This document shows, piece by piece, positions 45,391 through 53,793 of a DNA stretch of 64,000 nt. The DNA is from JBKQVT01 sp052139835. Its GTDB lineage: Bacteria > Planctomycetota > Planctomycetia > Pirellulales > Thermoguttaceae. A program made the translations under genes and the position numbers. Positions within the stretch are counted from its first letter, which is position 1; each line of letters begins with the position of its first letter. Under the pieces are notes generated by a model. The model had not been told where the DNA came from, searched no databases, and worked only from the letters and a program-made list of their open reading frames with translations. Location: NCBI GenBank assembly GCA_052139835.1, contig JBKQVT010000018.1:26287-90286 (forward strand), in the 5' to 3' direction.

Positions 45391-45418
45391 CCGACGCAGC
45401 GGCAGGACGTCCTCCGCT

Positions 45419-46252
45419 TCATTTCCGGCCGGGCGCGTTCGCTCGCCTCAGCACGTACCAAAGCCGCCGATCGCCCCGCTTCGCGGAGAGCGACGCGGGC
45501 CGCGCTGCCCCGAAGGGCGATTCGCAGATTGTCAATGAGTTCCCATCGAGAGCGTAGACACCCTGCACCTTATAGAACTCAGGTATCGGTTGATCGCCCA
45601 GGAATGGCCGGTAAACGTCGATCCACTTGGGCGTCTTCGTTGCGTCCAGTACGAAGGAGCAGGAGTCGCATGTGCGGCCCTCATATCGCCATCGCGCCCC
45701 GACGACCCCCGCGACCGGCCGGCCGTCGGACTCGCAGGCTACGACCTCCCATTCTCCCTGCAAACGCTTTACATCCGCAGAGTTGGCTTGCTCCCTGCGC
45801 GCGGCGGCAGCGGCATCTGTGGCGTCGTTCGGAATCTGCTGCCGAAGTTTGAGCAGAAAGGCGGCGACCTTCTTGTGCATTCTGCGGCAGTGGTGCACGA
45901 GGAGGACCTGGCGCGTCCTGGCGGGGACCAAGGAGCCTTCTCCGCCAACGTCGTCCCATGAGCACGGTTCCAATACCGACTGGATCGCCTCGCAGAGGTC
46001 GTCGAACCGGTCCGTGTGATCCATCGACTGTGGAACGACCAGGTCGGCAACATCGTACCCGCGGTCGATCAAGTCGGTGTTCCACCAACGATAAGTGCGA
46101 TAGATGGAAAGCGCGACACTGACGACCAACACGAGCAGCAACAGCGTCCGCAGGCGGTACTGATACCAGCGGAGCTTGTGTGGATTCGTAGCGGCTTGGG
46201 GCTCTGAAACGCTCACGCTACGGTCGAACCTCCGAGTCCCTTCATCCTTCAT
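45419..46252 (-). CDS. membrane protein with partial STN-like unit and TIGR03067-like domain
   Basis: 277 residues. After HKLRWYQYRLRTLLL and one membrane helix (about 28-48) comes a half-unit like that of the giant gene: DRGYDVADLVVPQ, EPCSWDDVGGEGSLVP, VLLVHHCRRMHKKVAAFLL. The C-terminal part starts LQGEWEVVACESDGRP and matches the lipocalin-like TIGR03067 domain seen in planctomycetes, with FYKVQGVYALDGNSLTIC. The start codon at 46252 lies inside AAGGATG heptamers, giving the first residues MKDEG; a GTG about 13 codons further in, behind GGAGG, is the alternative. The sulfotransferase stop is only 3 bp upstream, so the two genes are probably cotranslated. Confidence 0.75.
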   Translation of the reverse strand: MKDEGTRRFDRSVSVSEPQAATNPHKLRWYQYRLRTLLLLVLVVSVALSIYRTYRWWNTDLIDRGYDVADLVVPQSMDHTDRFDDLCEAIQSVLEPCSWDDVGGEGSLVPARTRQVLLVHHCRRMHKKVAAFLLKLRQQIPNDATDAAAAARREQANSADVKRLQGEWEVVACESDGRPVAGVVGARWRYEGRTCDSCSFVLDATKTPKWIDVYRPFLGDQPIPEFYKVQGVYALDGNSLTICESPFGAARPASLSAKRGDRRLWYVLRRANAPGRK

Positions 46253-46270
46253 CCTTCATCCTTCATCCTT
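46243..46270. repeat. heptamer array (CATCCTT x4; AAGGATG on minus strand)
   Basis: Supplies both the TGA stop of the sulfotransferase (46258-46256) and the ATG of the next gene (46252). Confidence 0.92.
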
Positions 46271-47410
46271 CCCCCCATATCCATATTTCTCGATATACGG
46301 CCCCCAGCGGCGGGTGACGCGATCGCGCTGATCGGGCGTCAACTCGAAGCGGTTGGTCTGATAGTCGGCGTGGTCGCGGAAGTATTGGCCGATGGCCGGC
46401 GCCACGCGCTCGAAGCCGCCCAATTCCAACTGCTCATAGATCTGCCGCATGGCGGCCAGCGGCCCGGCCAGCAGGTCTTCGTAGCGGACTTCGCAGAAGC
46501 GCGCCGGCCCGATCAGCCCGCGGGTGGCCTCCAGGCGCTGGTGCATGCGGCTGAAGGTGGCCAGCACCTGTTCTTCGAGGTCGGCGCAGGTCGGCTCCTG
46601 GTAGCTGTTGAGCACGTAGAGCGATTTCCAAAGCCGCACCGTCGAGGGGAAGACCACATAGGGGTTGCGAACCAGGTGGATGAAGCGCGCGTCGGGAAAC
46701 ATCTCCCGCAGGATGGGGAGCCGGAAGGTGTGCGGGGGCGACTTGAGTACAATCCGTCCGGGCCGCTTGTAAGTCAACCGCGCCAGAAACGTCCGCAGCG
46801 CCTGCTGCCAGCGGCGGCGCTGGAAGGCGTCGAGCCGGTCCAACTCGAAATAGTCGTCCGCCTGCCGCGGTTGGTTGGGAAAGGCGATGCCCCAGTAGGG
46901 ACAGGGCACTCCCATGTTGCACAGGGCGAACTCGTCTTCCTGGGGGAGGTCCCAGCCCATCTGCATGTTGTCCGGGGGGCGGCGGCGGGGCAGAGTGAAG
47001 CCGCTCCAGGGTTTCAGCAGCGTTTCGCTGATGAGGAAGTTGTTGGGCGTGAAGCACTCGAAGGTGGTGGGGCAACGCAGCCGACCGTCCATCGCCAAAA
47101 GCTCGTGCAAGAGCGTGGTGCCCGTCCGCCAGTGCCCGATGATGAAGATCGGATCGCCCTCCAACTTAGTGCGGTCTGCCCCGGGGCCAAGAAGGAGCTG
47201 TTGCAGTGCCCCCGTGGCGGTGTTGAAGGCGCTGAACCAGAGGTCGAACAAGCAGGCGGGCAAACGTCCGGGGTGGACAGCGAAGCGATGGCGCCCCAGG
47301 AGGCGGAGCAGGCCGAAAAAGTCGCATCCCATCCACATTCCGGCCTGATACCACGCCGCCGCGGGAAGCGGCTGTCGGCCGGGATGGTTTACCGCGGCAT
47401 CTTCCGGCAT
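46256..47410 (-). CDS. sulfotransferase family protein
   Basis: 384 residues. The PAPS 5'-phosphosulfate loop IFIIGHWRTGTTLLHELL lies at residues 88-105. The 3'-phosphate loop is FIHLVRNPYVVFPSTV with the basic and Ser residues expected. The substrate-side block SPPHTFRLPILREMFPDARF precedes it. Such enzymes transfer sulfate from PAPS to sugars, lipids or peptides. No signal peptide; the first 60 residues are hydrophobic in part (CDFFGLLRLLGR). The last residues KDEG come from AAGGATG heptamers. It is divergent from the alpha-oxoamine synthase gene across 105 bp, and followed by the chimeric STN-like gene 3 bp downstream. Confidence 0.87.
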   Translation of the reverse strand: MPEDAAVNHPGRQPLPAAAWYQAGMWMGCDFFGLLRLLGRHRFAVHPGRLPACLFDLWFSAFNTATGALQQLLLGPGADRTKLEGDPIFIIGHWRTGTTLLHELLAMDGRLRCPTTFECFTPNNFLISETLLKPWSGFTLPRRRPPDNMQMGWDLPQEDEFALCNMGVPCPYWGIAFPNQPRQADDYFELDRLDAFQRRRWQQALRTFLARLTYKRPGRIVLKSPPHTFRLPILREMFPDARFIHLVRNPYVVFPSTVRLWKSLYVLNSYQEPTCADLEEQVLATFSRMHQRLEATRGLIGPARFCEVRYEDLLAGPLAAMRQIYEQLELGGFERVAPAIGQYFRDHADYQTNRFELTPDQRDRVTRRWGPYIEKYGYGGKDEG

Positions 47411-47515
47411 CTTGGTATACTCTTTAAGTGGGGGGTGGAGACCAGGGACCGGTGCTTGCAACGACGCAACCCAACCATGATAATAACCGCTTATCCTCGA
47501 ATGAAGGAGTTCGGG

Positions 47516-48853
47516 ATGGATTCCAAGGCAGAAGCGTTGGAGCACGGCGAGGCTGGCGTGGCCGCTGCGATCCCGAAGTGCAAACGCCGCAAGGCCGTCC
47601 GCAAGGCCGCCGAGCACGCCGCCGACGATGCCGTCGGGCGGCTCACGGCCCGGCTCAGCCAGGACCGCTTCGTGCGCCTGGGCCTCTTGTTCCTGGAGGG
47701 CATGCGCGACATCCACCTCAAGGAGTTGGTGCTGGAGGGGATGGACGACCATCGCGGCATGACGGTGGGGGGGCGGAAGCTGCTCAACTTCGGCTCCGAC
47801 AGTTTCCTCGGCCTCGATCGCCATCCGCACGTCCAGGGGGCGTTGATCGAGGCAACCCGCCAGTGGGGCACCCACAACGGGGCCTCGCGGGCCTTCTCCA
47901 CCGTGGACCTCTGTCACGAGGCCGAACGCCGCGTGGCCCGCTGGCTGGGCGTGGCCGATGCCTTGATCTTCCCCAGCGTCACGCTGGCCAACATCGGCCT
48001 GATCCCGGCGGTGGCGACCAAGGGCGACTTGCTGGTGGTCGACCGCCTTTCCCACGACAGCATGCAGCAGGCCGCCAAGATCGCCGCCGCCAACGGCGCC
48101 GTGCTCCGCGAGTTGCACCCTTGTTGTCCCGAGGCCCTGGAAGACATCCTGGCGAAGGAGCAGTACGAGGGCTGCGTCGTGGCGGTGGACGGCGTCTACA
48201 GCATGACCGGCAGAATCCCGCCGCTGCAGGAGCTCGACGAGGTGACGCGCCGCTACGGCGGCATGCTCTATGTGGACGACGCCCACGGCACGGGCGTGGT
48301 TGGCCCCGGCGGCCGCGGCGCCGCCCGCATGGTCCTCGGCACGCTCGACGAGGTCCTCATGGTGGGATCGCTGTCGAAGGCCTTTTCCTGCATGGGGGCC
48401 TTCGTGACCTGCACGCCGGCGCTGAAGCCGGTGTTGAAGATGCGTTCGAGCACCTTCATTTTCGGCGGGCCGGTGCCGCCGCCCTACCTGGCCGCCGTCT
48501 GCGCGGTCTGCGACCTCCTCGAATCGCCCGAATACGAGCAGATGCTCCAGCGGCTGCATCGCCTCGTCGGCCGGCTGACCGGGGGCCTCCGCGGCCTGGG
48601 GCTTTGCGTCCACGGCGGCCAGTCCGCCATCATCTCGGTGACCATCGGCGACATCGAGCGCACGCTGGAGGCCGGCAAGTGGCTCTTCGACCGCGGCTAT
48701 TACGTGCAGTCGGCCACCTTCCCCGCCGTGCCCATCAACGGCGGCCTGTTGCGCATCCAAGTCAACGCCAACCACACCCCCGAGGCGGTCGACGGCCTGG
48801 TGGAAGCCATGGCCGGCCTGAAGGCGAGTTTAAGGATAAAGGATGAAGGATGA
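47516..48853 (+). CDS. alpha-oxoamine synthase family PLP enzyme (KBL/BioF/SPT-like)
   Basis: 445 residues. The ATG at 47516 has AAGGAG six bases upstream. A 50-residue basic N-terminal extension precedes the core: LLNFGSDSFLGLDRHP, GTHNGASRAFSTVDLCHEAE, YVDDAHGTGVVGPGGRG and the PLP lysine Lys288 in GSLSKAFSCMGAFV. These enzymes condense an acyl-CoA with an amino acid (glycine, alanine, serine or cysteate). The substrate cannot be read from the sequence. A sulfotransferase is encoded divergently next door, which makes sphingoid- or sulfonolipid-type chemistry possible, but this is inference. The C-terminus RIKDEG is heptamer-encoded. Biotin synthesis is less likely, as bioD is 10 kb away in another unit. 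Confidence 0.85.
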   Translation: MDSKAEALEHGEAGVAAAIPKCKRRKAVRKAAEHAADDAVGRLTARLSQDRFVRLGLLFLEGMRDIHLKELVLEGMDDHRGMTVGGRKLLNFGSDSFLGLDRHPHVQGALIEATRQWGTHNGASRAFSTVDLCHEAERRVARWLGVADALIFPSVTLANIGLIPAVATKGDLLVVDRLSHDSMQQAAKIAAANGAVLRELHPCCPEALEDILAKEQYEGCVVAVDGVYSMTGRIPPLQELDEVTRRYGGMLYVDDAHGTGVVGPGGRGAARMVLGTLDEVLMVGSLSKAFSCMGAFVTCTPALKPVLKMRSSTFIFGGPVPPPYLAAVCAVCDLLESPEYEQMLQRLHRLVGRLTGGLRGLGLCVHGGQSAIISVTIGDIERTLEAGKWLFDRGYYVQSATFPAVPINGGLLRIQVNANHTPEAVDGLVEAMAGLKASLRIKDEG

Positions 48854-48907
48854 ACGCGTGGAGCCCAAGCCTGTCCGGTTATCCTTCATCCTTTATCCTT
48901 CATCCTT
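48832..48907. repeat. inverted heptamer arrays (AAGGATA/AAGGATG ... TATCCTT/CATCCTT)
   Basis: Left arm 48832-48852 supplies the TGA of the upstream gene. Right arm 48880-48907 ends 8 bp before the SMR start. They can pair as a hairpin. Confidence 0.9.
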
Positions 48908-48915
48908 AACTTGCC

Positions 48916-49233
48916 ATGGCCTGGATCTTGCTATTCTTCGCCGGCCTCTTCGAAATCGCCTGGGTCATCGGCCTGAAGTATACCCACGGGCTGGCCAGGT
49001 TCTGGCCCAGCGTGGCGACGATCCTCTTGAGCTTCGTCAGCTTCGGACTGCTGGCCCGCGCGGCCAGGGACCTGCCCATCGGCACCAGCTATGCTGTCTG
49101 GACGGGCATCGGCGCCTTCGGGGCCACCGTGCTGGGCATCTTCCTCTTTCAGGAATCCAGCAGCCCCGTGCGGCTGCTCTTCATCGCCCTGATCGTCGCC
49201 GGCGTCATCGGCCTGAAGCTCACCGCGCCGTAG
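48916..49233 (+). CDS. small multidrug resistance protein, SugE/Gdx type
   Basis: 105 residues, four membrane helices (about 2-20, 30-48, 58-78, 84-103). The essential Glu13 lies in FAGLFEIAWVIGLKYTHG, and the motif YAVWTGIGAFGATVLGI is typical of the SugE/Gdx branch, which in characterised members exports guanidinium or related cations as a proton antiporter dimer. No guanidine riboswitch is visible upstream, where heptamers fill the gap. It converges on the SDR gene (13 bp apart). Confidence 0.9.
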   Translation: MAWILLFFAGLFEIAWVIGLKYTHGLARFWPSVATILLSFVSFGLLARAARDLPIGTSYAVWTGIGAFGATVLGIFLFQESSSPVRLLFIALIVAGVIGLKLTAP

Positions 49234-49246
49234 CTCGTCCGGAAGA

Positions 49247-50038
49247 TCACACCGTCTCTTCCATCTCCGGCTCTCGGCTCATCACGCGCTCGTACAGCGC
49301 CGGCGGCAAGAGCCGGGCGATCCGCGCCATCAGCCGCGTGCGGCGGGGAAACCAGTGCTCCCGCTTGCCGCGCTCAATCGCCCAGGCGATCTGCTCGGCC
49401 GCGTACTCGGCGCTGACCACGTTGCCGAGCGTGGCGCGTTCCTCGTCGGTGAGCAACGCGGTATCGACGTAGCCGGGGAGGATGGCGGTCACGGTGATGC
49501 CCGTCCCACGGAGATCGACGCGGAGGCACTCCATGAGTTTCCGCACGGCGGCCTTGCTGGCGGCATAGGCGGCGCTGCCGGGCAGGGCCACGGCGCCGGC
49601 GATGCTGGCCACGGCGGCCAGCCGGCCGCGGCGGCGGCGGACCATCCCCGGCAGCACGGCCCCCACCGCGTGCATCACGCCCAGGAGGTTCACGGCGACG
49701 ACCGCGTCGGCCTTGCGGGGATCGAACTGGAGGCCGTTGGTCTTGCGGTAGATGCCGGCGTTGGCTACCAGCGTATCACAGGGCCCGAGTTGGCCTTCGA
49801 GGGTTTGCACGGCGGCCGCCACGGCCTCCAGATCGGTGATATCGGCGGCGACCCAGGCGGCCCGGCCGCCTTCGCCGGCGACGCTTGCGGCCAGTTCGGC
49901 CAGGAGCGGCTCGCGGCGGGCGATCAGTCCGACCTTGGCGCCTCGCCGGGCCAGCAAGCGGGCCAGCGCCCGGCCGATGCCGCTGGAGGCCCCGGTGACG
50001 ATCACGCACTGCTCGCGCCAGAAGTTGTCGGTGTTCAT
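49247..50038 (-). CDS. short-chain dehydrogenase/reductase
   Basis: 263 residues. The Rossmann TGASSGIG motif lies at residues 15-22, NAG in VANAGIYRKT, catalytic Ser in AAVASIAGAVALPGSAAYAASKAAV with Tyr and Lys in YAASK. The C-terminal part has basic, amphipathic helices (RLLPPALYERVM). NADPH preference is likely from the Arg-rich turn after the second strand (LIARREPL). The substrate is unknown. The ATG is 5 bp after the helicase stop, so it is cotranscribed with the helicase. Confidence 0.9.
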   Translation of the reverse strand: MNTDNFWREQCVIVTGASSGIGRALARLLARRGAKVGLIARREPLLAELAASVAGEGGRAAWVAADITDLEAVAAAVQTLEGQLGPCDTLVANAGIYRKTNGLQFDPRKADAVVAVNLLGVMHAVGAVLPGMVRRRRGRLAAVASIAGAVALPGSAAYAASKAAVRKLMECLRVDLRGTGITVTAILPGYVDTALLTDEERATLGNVVSAEYAAEQIAWAIERGKREHWFPRRTRLMARIARLLPPALYERVMSREPEMEETV

Positions 50039-50043
50039 GGGTG

Positions 50044-52500
50044 TTATTTTCCTCCCGTAAACGCCCGCAGCAACGTGAAAATCTTCTCGATGGTCTCCGG
50101 CTCCGGCAGCGGCAGCTTGAGATACGTCTGGCCGGTGCGGTCGTCGCGGGCCAACAGTCCGTCCGTCATGCCGGCCGCCGCGGGCGGGCCTTTGCCCGGC
50201 TGCCCGCCGCCGAGCGCCTGGGTCACCTTCTCCAGCAGCGACTGGCCGGCCGCGGCCACGTCGCGCCAGAGTTGCTCTTGCGGCGCCACGCTTTCCCGCG
50301 GCCTGGCCGCCGCCGTCTCTTCGGCCATCGCGGCCGCCGTCTCGTCGTTCATCGCTTCGGCGGCCTCGTCGTCGGCGGCCGGCCCCGTCTCGGTGGGCAT
50401 CGCCGGCGGAATCGCCGTGGTGGCCTTCTCGACCGATTCGATAAACCGTTTCAGCTTCGTCCCGCCCAGGAAGACCTCGTCGTCGCCCTGGTCCAGGACG
50501 CCGGCGAAGAGCGACTTCTTGAAGGCCAGCAGCCCGAGCATCCCTTCCTCGATGGTCCCCTGGGCGATGAAATGGACCGCCCGCACCGGCCTCTTCTGGC
50601 CGAGGCGATGGACGCGGCCGATCCGCTGTTCCAGCACGGCCGGGTTCCAGGGCTGGTCGAGGTTTACCACCACCGAGGCGTGCTGCAAGTTGAGGCCCAC
50701 GCCGCCGGCGTCGGTCGCCAGAAACAGCCGGCACTCGGGGTCCTCCTTGAAGCGGCGGACCAGGTCCTTGCGTTGCGGGCCCGGCACGCCGCCGTGGAAG
50801 AGCACGTGCCGCCACCGGCGCCGCTCCAGCCGCCGCACCACCAACTCGTGCATCCGCAGCCATTGGCTGAACACCACCACCTTCGTCTCCCGGTCCTCGA
50901 AGATTTCCTCCAGCAGACGGGCCATCTCGTCGGCCTTCACGCCGTGGTCGGTCTCATGGTCCAGCAGGTACGTGCTGTTGCACGACATCCGCATGTTCTG
51001 CAAGGCGATGCGGAGGCGGAGCTGGTCGCCCTCGCTGAGGAAGTGGTTCCGCCGCCACTTCGCCACCAGCCGGGCCACGCTCTCGCCGTTCTCCTGGTGC
51101 ATGTCCGCCTGCTGCTCGGTCATGGGGACGAAGAACCGCTTTTCCAGCCGCTCGGGCAGTTGCTTGAGCACCTTGTCCTTGGTGCGCCGCAGCAGGATCG
51201 GCGCCAGGGTCTCGGAAATCGCCGAAAGGTTGCGGTAGCCGACCACCCGGCCGCCCTCGTCGGTGTGTTGGTGCTCGGCCAGGAAGCGGAACATCGGCCC
51301 GAGGCGGAAACGGTCGACGAACTCGACGATCGAGTGCAGCTCCTCCAGGCGGTTCTCCAGCGGCGTGCCGGTCAGCACCAGGGCATAGGGCGAGGCCAGT
51401 TGCTTCACGCTCTGGGCGGCGCGGGTCTGCCAGTTCTTGATCCGTTGCGCCTCGTCGAGGATGATCAGGTCGGGCTGCCAGCGGCGGATGGCGTCCATGT
51501 CGCGATGGACGACGTCGTAATTGGTCAGCTTGTAGAACGACTCGGCGGCGTAAAGCTCCGCGCGGCGGGGGCCGAGGCCCTCGACCACCAGGGCCGGGCG
51601 GCCGGCGAACTTCTCGATCTCCTGCTGCCACTGGTGCTTCAGCGAGGTGGGCGAGATGACCAGCGTCCGTTCGATGCCGGCGGTGCGGGCGAGGATCTCG
51701 GCGGCGGCGATGGCCTGGATCGTCTTGCCCAGCCCCATGTCGTCGGCCAGCAGGGCGCGGCCGGCGGTGGCGGCAAACAAGGCCCCCTCGCGCTGATAGG
51801 GATAGAGCGAGGTTTTTAGCAGCTTCTTGAAGGCCGGGCTGCGGATGCCCTGGGGAAAGGCCCGCTTGATCCGCGCGGCCAGCTCCGCCCGGTCCCGCAC
51901 CTGGGCCACCATCGCCAGGGCGTCGTCATAGCAGCGGAGCTCGTGCCCATTGCTCCCCGCCTTCTTGAGGAACTCGTGGAATGGTGCGAAGGCCTCTGGC
52001 CGCAGCCGGCCTTCCTCGTCGAAGTAGCGCACCGCCAGCCGTTTGACTCCCGCGGGACAGCCGGTCCCCGCGCGAAACATCACCTCCCGCTTGGCCCCGT
52101 AGCGGAGAAACACCTCGGAGTAGGACGGTTGAAAGCCCCCGGCCAGCGCCCGCTTGCCGCCGGGTTTCTTCGCCAGCTTCGCCAGCGTGAACTCGACGTG
52201 CTTGCAGGTGCCCAGCGTGTTGACGGCGAAATCCGGGCAGGAGCAGAAGTTTTCGCCCGCGGCCACGCCCCGGACGGCCACGCGATAGGTCCGTTTCGTC
52301 TCCGGATTGAAGACCTCGAACTCGGAGAAGATTTCCTTCCCGCCCACGTTCTTCAGCTTGAAAGGCTGCTGCCGGCCGAACTGCCGCCGCAGGGCGGTCT
52401 GCCACTCGGCCAGCGACATGTCGTCGGGTTTTCGCAGCCGGGAGAGCTTTTTCTCGGCCGTCTTGCGCGTCTTGGCCGCCCTGGGTGTCTTGAGTGCCAT
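50044..52500 (-). CDS. SNF2-family helicase with N-terminal SWIM zinc finger
   Basis: 818 residues. The ATG at 52500 follows AGGAGGAG. The SWIM finger CSCPDFAVNTLGTCKHVEF (CxC...CxH) lies near residue 90. The SNF2 core has motif I ADDMGLGKTIQAIAA, motif II LILDEAQRIKN, LTGTPLENRLEEL, VVVFSQWLRM and motif VI DQPWNPAVLEQRIGRVHRLGQ. The C-terminal 150 residues are Ala/Glu-rich, then a small helical end (ETIEKIFTLLRAFTGGK). It is a DNA-translocating ATPase of the HepA/Snf2 type, likely acting on nucleoprotein. It has its own promoter at 52537-52565 and is followed by the SDR gene. Confidence 0.93.
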   Translation of the reverse strand: MALKTPRAAKTRKTAEKKLSRLRKPDDMSLAEWQTALRRQFGRQQPFKLKNVGGKEIFSEFEVFNPETKRTYRVAVRGVAAGENFCSCPDFAVNTLGTCKHVEFTLAKLAKKPGGKRALAGGFQPSYSEVFLRYGAKREVMFRAGTGCPAGVKRLAVRYFDEEGRLRPEAFAPFHEFLKKAGSNGHELRCYDDALAMVAQVRDRAELAARIKRAFPQGIRSPAFKKLLKTSLYPYQREGALFAATAGRALLADDMGLGKTIQAIAAAEILARTAGIERTLVISPTSLKHQWQQEIEKFAGRPALVVEGLGPRRAELYAAESFYKLTNYDVVHRDMDAIRRWQPDLIILDEAQRIKNWQTRAAQSVKQLASPYALVLTGTPLENRLEELHSIVEFVDRFRLGPMFRFLAEHQHTDEGGRVVGYRNLSAISETLAPILLRRTKDKVLKQLPERLEKRFFVPMTEQQADMHQENGESVARLVAKWRRNHFLSEGDQLRLRIALQNMRMSCNSTYLLDHETDHGVKADEMARLLEEIFEDRETKVVVFSQWLRMHELVVRRLERRRWRHVLFHGGVPGPQRKDLVRRFKEDPECRLFLATDAGGVGLNLQHASVVVNLDQPWNPAVLEQRIGRVHRLGQKRPVRAVHFIAQGTIEEGMLGLLAFKKSLFAGVLDQGDDEVFLGGTKLKRFIESVEKATTAIPPAMPTETGPAADDEAAEAMNDETAAAMAEETAAARPRESVAPQEQLWRDVAAAGQSLLEKVTQALGGGQPGKGPPAAAGMTDGLLARDDRTGQTYLKLPLPEPETIEKIFTLLRAFTGGK

Positions 52501-52536
52501 GTTCTCCTCCTGGGACAGGGGCTTTCGAGGCACGTT

Positions 52537-52565
52537 AATTTACGCAAACGGGGCGGACTTTGCAA
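52537..52565 (-). promoter_or_regulatory. sigma70-like promoter for the helicase gene
   Basis: On the minus strand, TTGCAA (52565-52560), 17-bp spacer, TAAATT (52542-52537), about 37 bp before the ATG at 52500. Confidence 0.6.
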
Positions 52566-52587
52566 GGGTCGGGGCGCCGGGGTTCCT

Positions 52588-52620
52588 CCAAGCCCACCGG
52601 CTGTGTCCGGTGGGAAATGC
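52588..52620. repeat. hairpin element CCCACCGG-N6-CCGGTGGG, copy 2
   Basis: Same element as 45358-45390; the two stems differ by a compensating pair (G-C there, A-T here), which supports selection on the hairpin. Confidence 0.75.
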
Positions 52621-52759
52621 GTAATCAAACGGCCCGTTCTCGCTGCCAAATCCCGCCAAACGCGGCCAGCGGGCGCGGGCAACCCGCGTGATCCCAGCAA
52701 TAGCCGCGTTCCCAAGTGGTGGTCGCGCAGAGAAATAGCGGTCACGGCTTGACGCCGGG

Positions 52760-53176
52760 TTACAAGAAGTCCAGCAGCCGCTCCAGGCCCGGTGTTACGG
52801 CGATCTCTCGCTTGCTGGCAACGAAGCGCAATGCCTCCTCCGGGTCAATTCCGCGCGCCGTCGCCAAATAGCCCGCCACGACCACTGCTGATCGACTCCT
52901 GCCGGCATGGCACTGGACGAGCACGGGTGGCGCCACCTGAACCAATTCCCTAAGATAGTCCACGGCGAGCCTGTACAAGCGAGGTTCGTTACCGAGGGCG
53001 TCCTCAAGCGGCACAACCTCGATGCGCTTTAGGCCGTATTCGGATGGCTCTTTCCCATAAAGGACGGCATCGAGGCTCAGAGCTGACGCGATCTTCTCAC
53101 GCCGCAGAAGGTCGGCATCGAGGGCGTCGAGGTAGTTTCCTATCGCTATGGTATCTGTGATCCAGTCCACATGCAC
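52760..53176 (-). CDS. dual-specificity protein phosphatase
   Basis: 138 residues. The active-site loop CHAGRSRS has nucleophile Cys89 and Arg95 (CX5R), preceded by PPVLVQ and followed by a helix VVVAGYLATARG, as in dual-specificity phosphatases. The general acid is likely the Asp in VVPLEDAL. The frame starts at GTG 53176, with another GTG two codons later opening DWITDTIAIGNYLDA, which fits family starts equally well. No clear Shine-Dalgarno. Cytoplasmic. The next gene upstream on this strand ends 92 bp away. Confidence 0.83.
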   Translation of the reverse strand: MHVDWITDTIAIGNYLDALDADLLRREKIASALSLDAVLYGKEPSEYGLKRIEVVPLEDALGNEPRLYRLAVDYLRELVQVAPPVLVQCHAGRSRSAVVVAGYLATARGIDPEEALRFVASKREIAVTPGLERLLDFL

Positions 53177-53268
53177 CCCATGGGCGGCTTTTGTAGGTGC
53201 TGGTCGTCATCGAAGTTGGTCGCCGAGGCGACTCTGCGACGACGCCGTGTTCGCGAGGGTACAGGTTG

Positions 53269-53586
53269 TCACCCCGAACCTCCGGCAATCTGGTCGGCAA
53301 TGGATTTCGCGAAAATCTCCCTTGGAGGTGGAACGCCTTCCCTTCGTGCCGTTTCCAGATTCCGCTGCCACATTCCACGAAGTTGTTCTGGTAAGGATGC
53401 CGGAAGCTGCAGTGTAGCCCCGATCATTTCGTGCCATGCTCCTTCGCCTCCCCATGTCTTCTGGAGTTGGGGTTCCATCTCTTTCAGCCTTGCCTGGTCC
53501 GCGTCGTCAATTTCTCCGATAGCCCAAAGAACCCACAACTCGATCAATCGGAGGAGCGGCTTTCCATCGTAGCGAGGGTCCTTCAT
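53269..53586 (-). CDS. small protein of unknown function
   Basis: 105 residues, MKDPRYDGKPLLRLIELWVLWAIG (shown in parts: PLLRLIELWVLWAIGEIDD), then WHEMIGATLQLPASLPEQL and WQRNLETARREG. Mostly helical, acidic, with no signal peptide. I do not recognise a named domain. ATG start with weak GGGG upstream. GC at third codon positions is lower than in neighbours, but the reading frame is clean. Region 53587-53793 upstream holds no gene. Confidence 0.6.
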   Translation of the reverse strand: MKDPRYDGKPLLRLIELWVLWAIGEIDDADQARLKEMEPQLQKTWGGEGAWHEMIGATLQLPASLPEQLRGMWQRNLETARREGVPPPREIFAKSIADQIAGGSG

Positions 53587-53793
53587 AGCAATTCCCCGGT
53601 CGGAGAACGTTCCTCAATTAGCGCAGAATCCAGGCACCGTGGGCAACTCGGCAACTATCACTCGATTCTACGCCGTCTGGGGAAGCATGACAATCGGGGC
53701 GAGGATCGCCGGCGCCATTCTCACAAATCACCGCTACTCCGCATCATTGCACAGGGAACGCTGCCTTCGCGGGCCGGCCGGTTCCGACATTTC

